A stretch of DNA of 5,409 bases from Flavobacteriaceae bacterium UBA6231. Lineage in GTDB: Bacteria > Bacteroidota > Bacteroidia > Flavobacteriales > Flavobacteriaceae. Positions within the stretch are counted from its first letter, which is position 1. Every line of letters starts with the position of its first letter. Below the pieces are notes generated by a model that saw only the letters and a program-made list of their open reading frames with translations, had not been told where the DNA came from and did not search any database. Below, one piece after another: positions 4,852-5,409 of the stretch. The stretch is from the NCBI GenBank assembly GCA_002441545.1, contig DJWL01000016.1:1208-6616 (forward strand). Direction: 5' to 3'. The position numbers and the translations under genes were made by a program.

Positions 4852-5409
4852 TTAATTTATCTCAGGTAAAAAATGATAGGTTTTACTATAATCTAACATT
4901 TGTCCAACAAAAGTTTCTGGCTGTGTTACCTTAATTGCAATAATGTCTCCCTTATCATTTGTTTCTGGCACTAAAACCGGATTTACAAATCCTGAATATG
5001 GTGCTGAAGTAAATTGTTTGTTTCTTTCTAACACTTCGGTGTGTAATACTTGGTCAACTTTAACCCCATACGTTTCAACTAAAGCTTCAACAGCAGCATA
5101 ATCACCTTCGGATTTTATACGTTGTGTTTCACGTAATAACTGCCCAAAAAGGTCATGAAGTTTAGCGTAATCATTAATATTAAAATAGGTTTTTCCATCG
5201 CGAGATATTTTTTCAATAACATTATCAGCTTGTCCTTTTTCAAAAACCCATGCAGAAACCCATTGTCTGTTTCTCATATGCGCTTCTTCAACATCATCCC
5301 CTAAATCCAATCTGATTAATTGCGTCATCAATCCATTTCTTATATAACCATCGTAAGCTGCCATTCCTACTTTTTGCCAATCGTCCACCAAACCAAGTTC
5401 TTGTAGTTT
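4852..5409 (-). CDS. Dipeptidyl-peptidase III-like (M49) protein, C-terminal 185 residues, start outside window
   Basis: The frame is open from the right edge, so this is the C-terminal part of a longer gene; the apparent start at 5391 is only a TTG inside it, and six more codons (KLQELG) precede it. The segment YDGYIRNGLMTQLIRL (14-29 of the apparent ORF), then EEAHMRNRQWV (35-45), RDGKTYFNINDYAKLHDLFG (65-84) and YGVKVDQVLHTEVLERNKQF (110-129) match the C-terminal region of the Bacteroidota DPP III proteins as I know them. The family removes dipeptides from the N-terminus of short peptides using zinc; full-length bacteroidal members run to roughly 650-700 residues. The zinc motifs HExxxH/HExxGH and EExxAD lie upstream, outside the window, so activity cannot be judged. 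Some database records label such proteins as dihydrofolate reductase; nothing here supports that. It ends at the hairpin at 4802-4838. Confidence 0.8.
   Translation of the reverse strand, partial: KLQELGLVDDWQKVGMAAYDGYIRNGLMTQLIRLDLGDDVEEAHMRNRQWVSAWVFEKGQADNVIEKISRDGKTYFNINDYAKLHDLFGQLLRETQRIKSEGDYAAVEALVETYGVKVDQVLHTEVLERNKQFTSAPYSGFVNPVLVPETNDKGDIIAIKVTQPETFVGQMLDYSKTYHFLPEIN

Overview
The window looks like chromosomal core DNA of a marine-type member of the Flavobacteriaceae (Bacteroidota). Three things point there. The DNA is strongly AT-rich. Several promoters carry the Bacteroidota -7 box TAnnTTTG, and genes lack clear Shine-Dalgarno sites. The gene families are typical of the group: a stand-alone MnmD, a DUF4920 lipoprotein, a DPP III-like peptidase and a TIGR01777 epimerase. 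I place it by family resemblance, not by a database match.

Layout, left to right. Bases 1-2671 hold four minus-strand genes, read right to left: a DUF4920 lipoprotein, mnmD (tRNA wobble-uridine methyltransferase, GTG start, 17 bp downstream), then after 131 bp a TIGR01777 SDR epimerase, and 3 bp further a cytoplasmic-looking M23-type metallopeptidase-fold protein cut by the window edge. Bases 2672-2763 are a compact divergent promoter region: two exact TAnnTTTG boxes flank an 18-bp inverted repeat. From it ilvE (branched-chain aminotransferase) is read rightward.

ilvE converges on a DR2231/MazG-like nucleotide pyrophosphohydrolase. Between them lies a 130-bp nested palindrome: a perfect 17-bp outer stem that should terminate both genes, and an inner, partly decayed GTCATTGCGAGG-type interspersed repeat. 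Divergent from the pyrophosphohydrolase is a 61-residue protein with two membrane segments.

Next is a 29-codon ORF for a single-pass membrane peptide (4730-4819). It is preceded by an ECF-sigma-like promoter motif, and a bidirectional terminator overlaps its stop codon. The window ends inside the C-terminal part of a DPP III-like (M49) peptidase on the minus strand.

Most genes are unrelated housekeeping functions: amino-acid metabolism, tRNA modification, nucleotide clean-up and peptide turnover. I see no defence system, transposase, CRISPR array, tRNA or rRNA. The least-explained parts are the 29-codon ORF with its own promoter and terminator, the nested palindrome, and the inverted repeat between the divergent promoters. 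No stretch over 300 bp lacks a gene.
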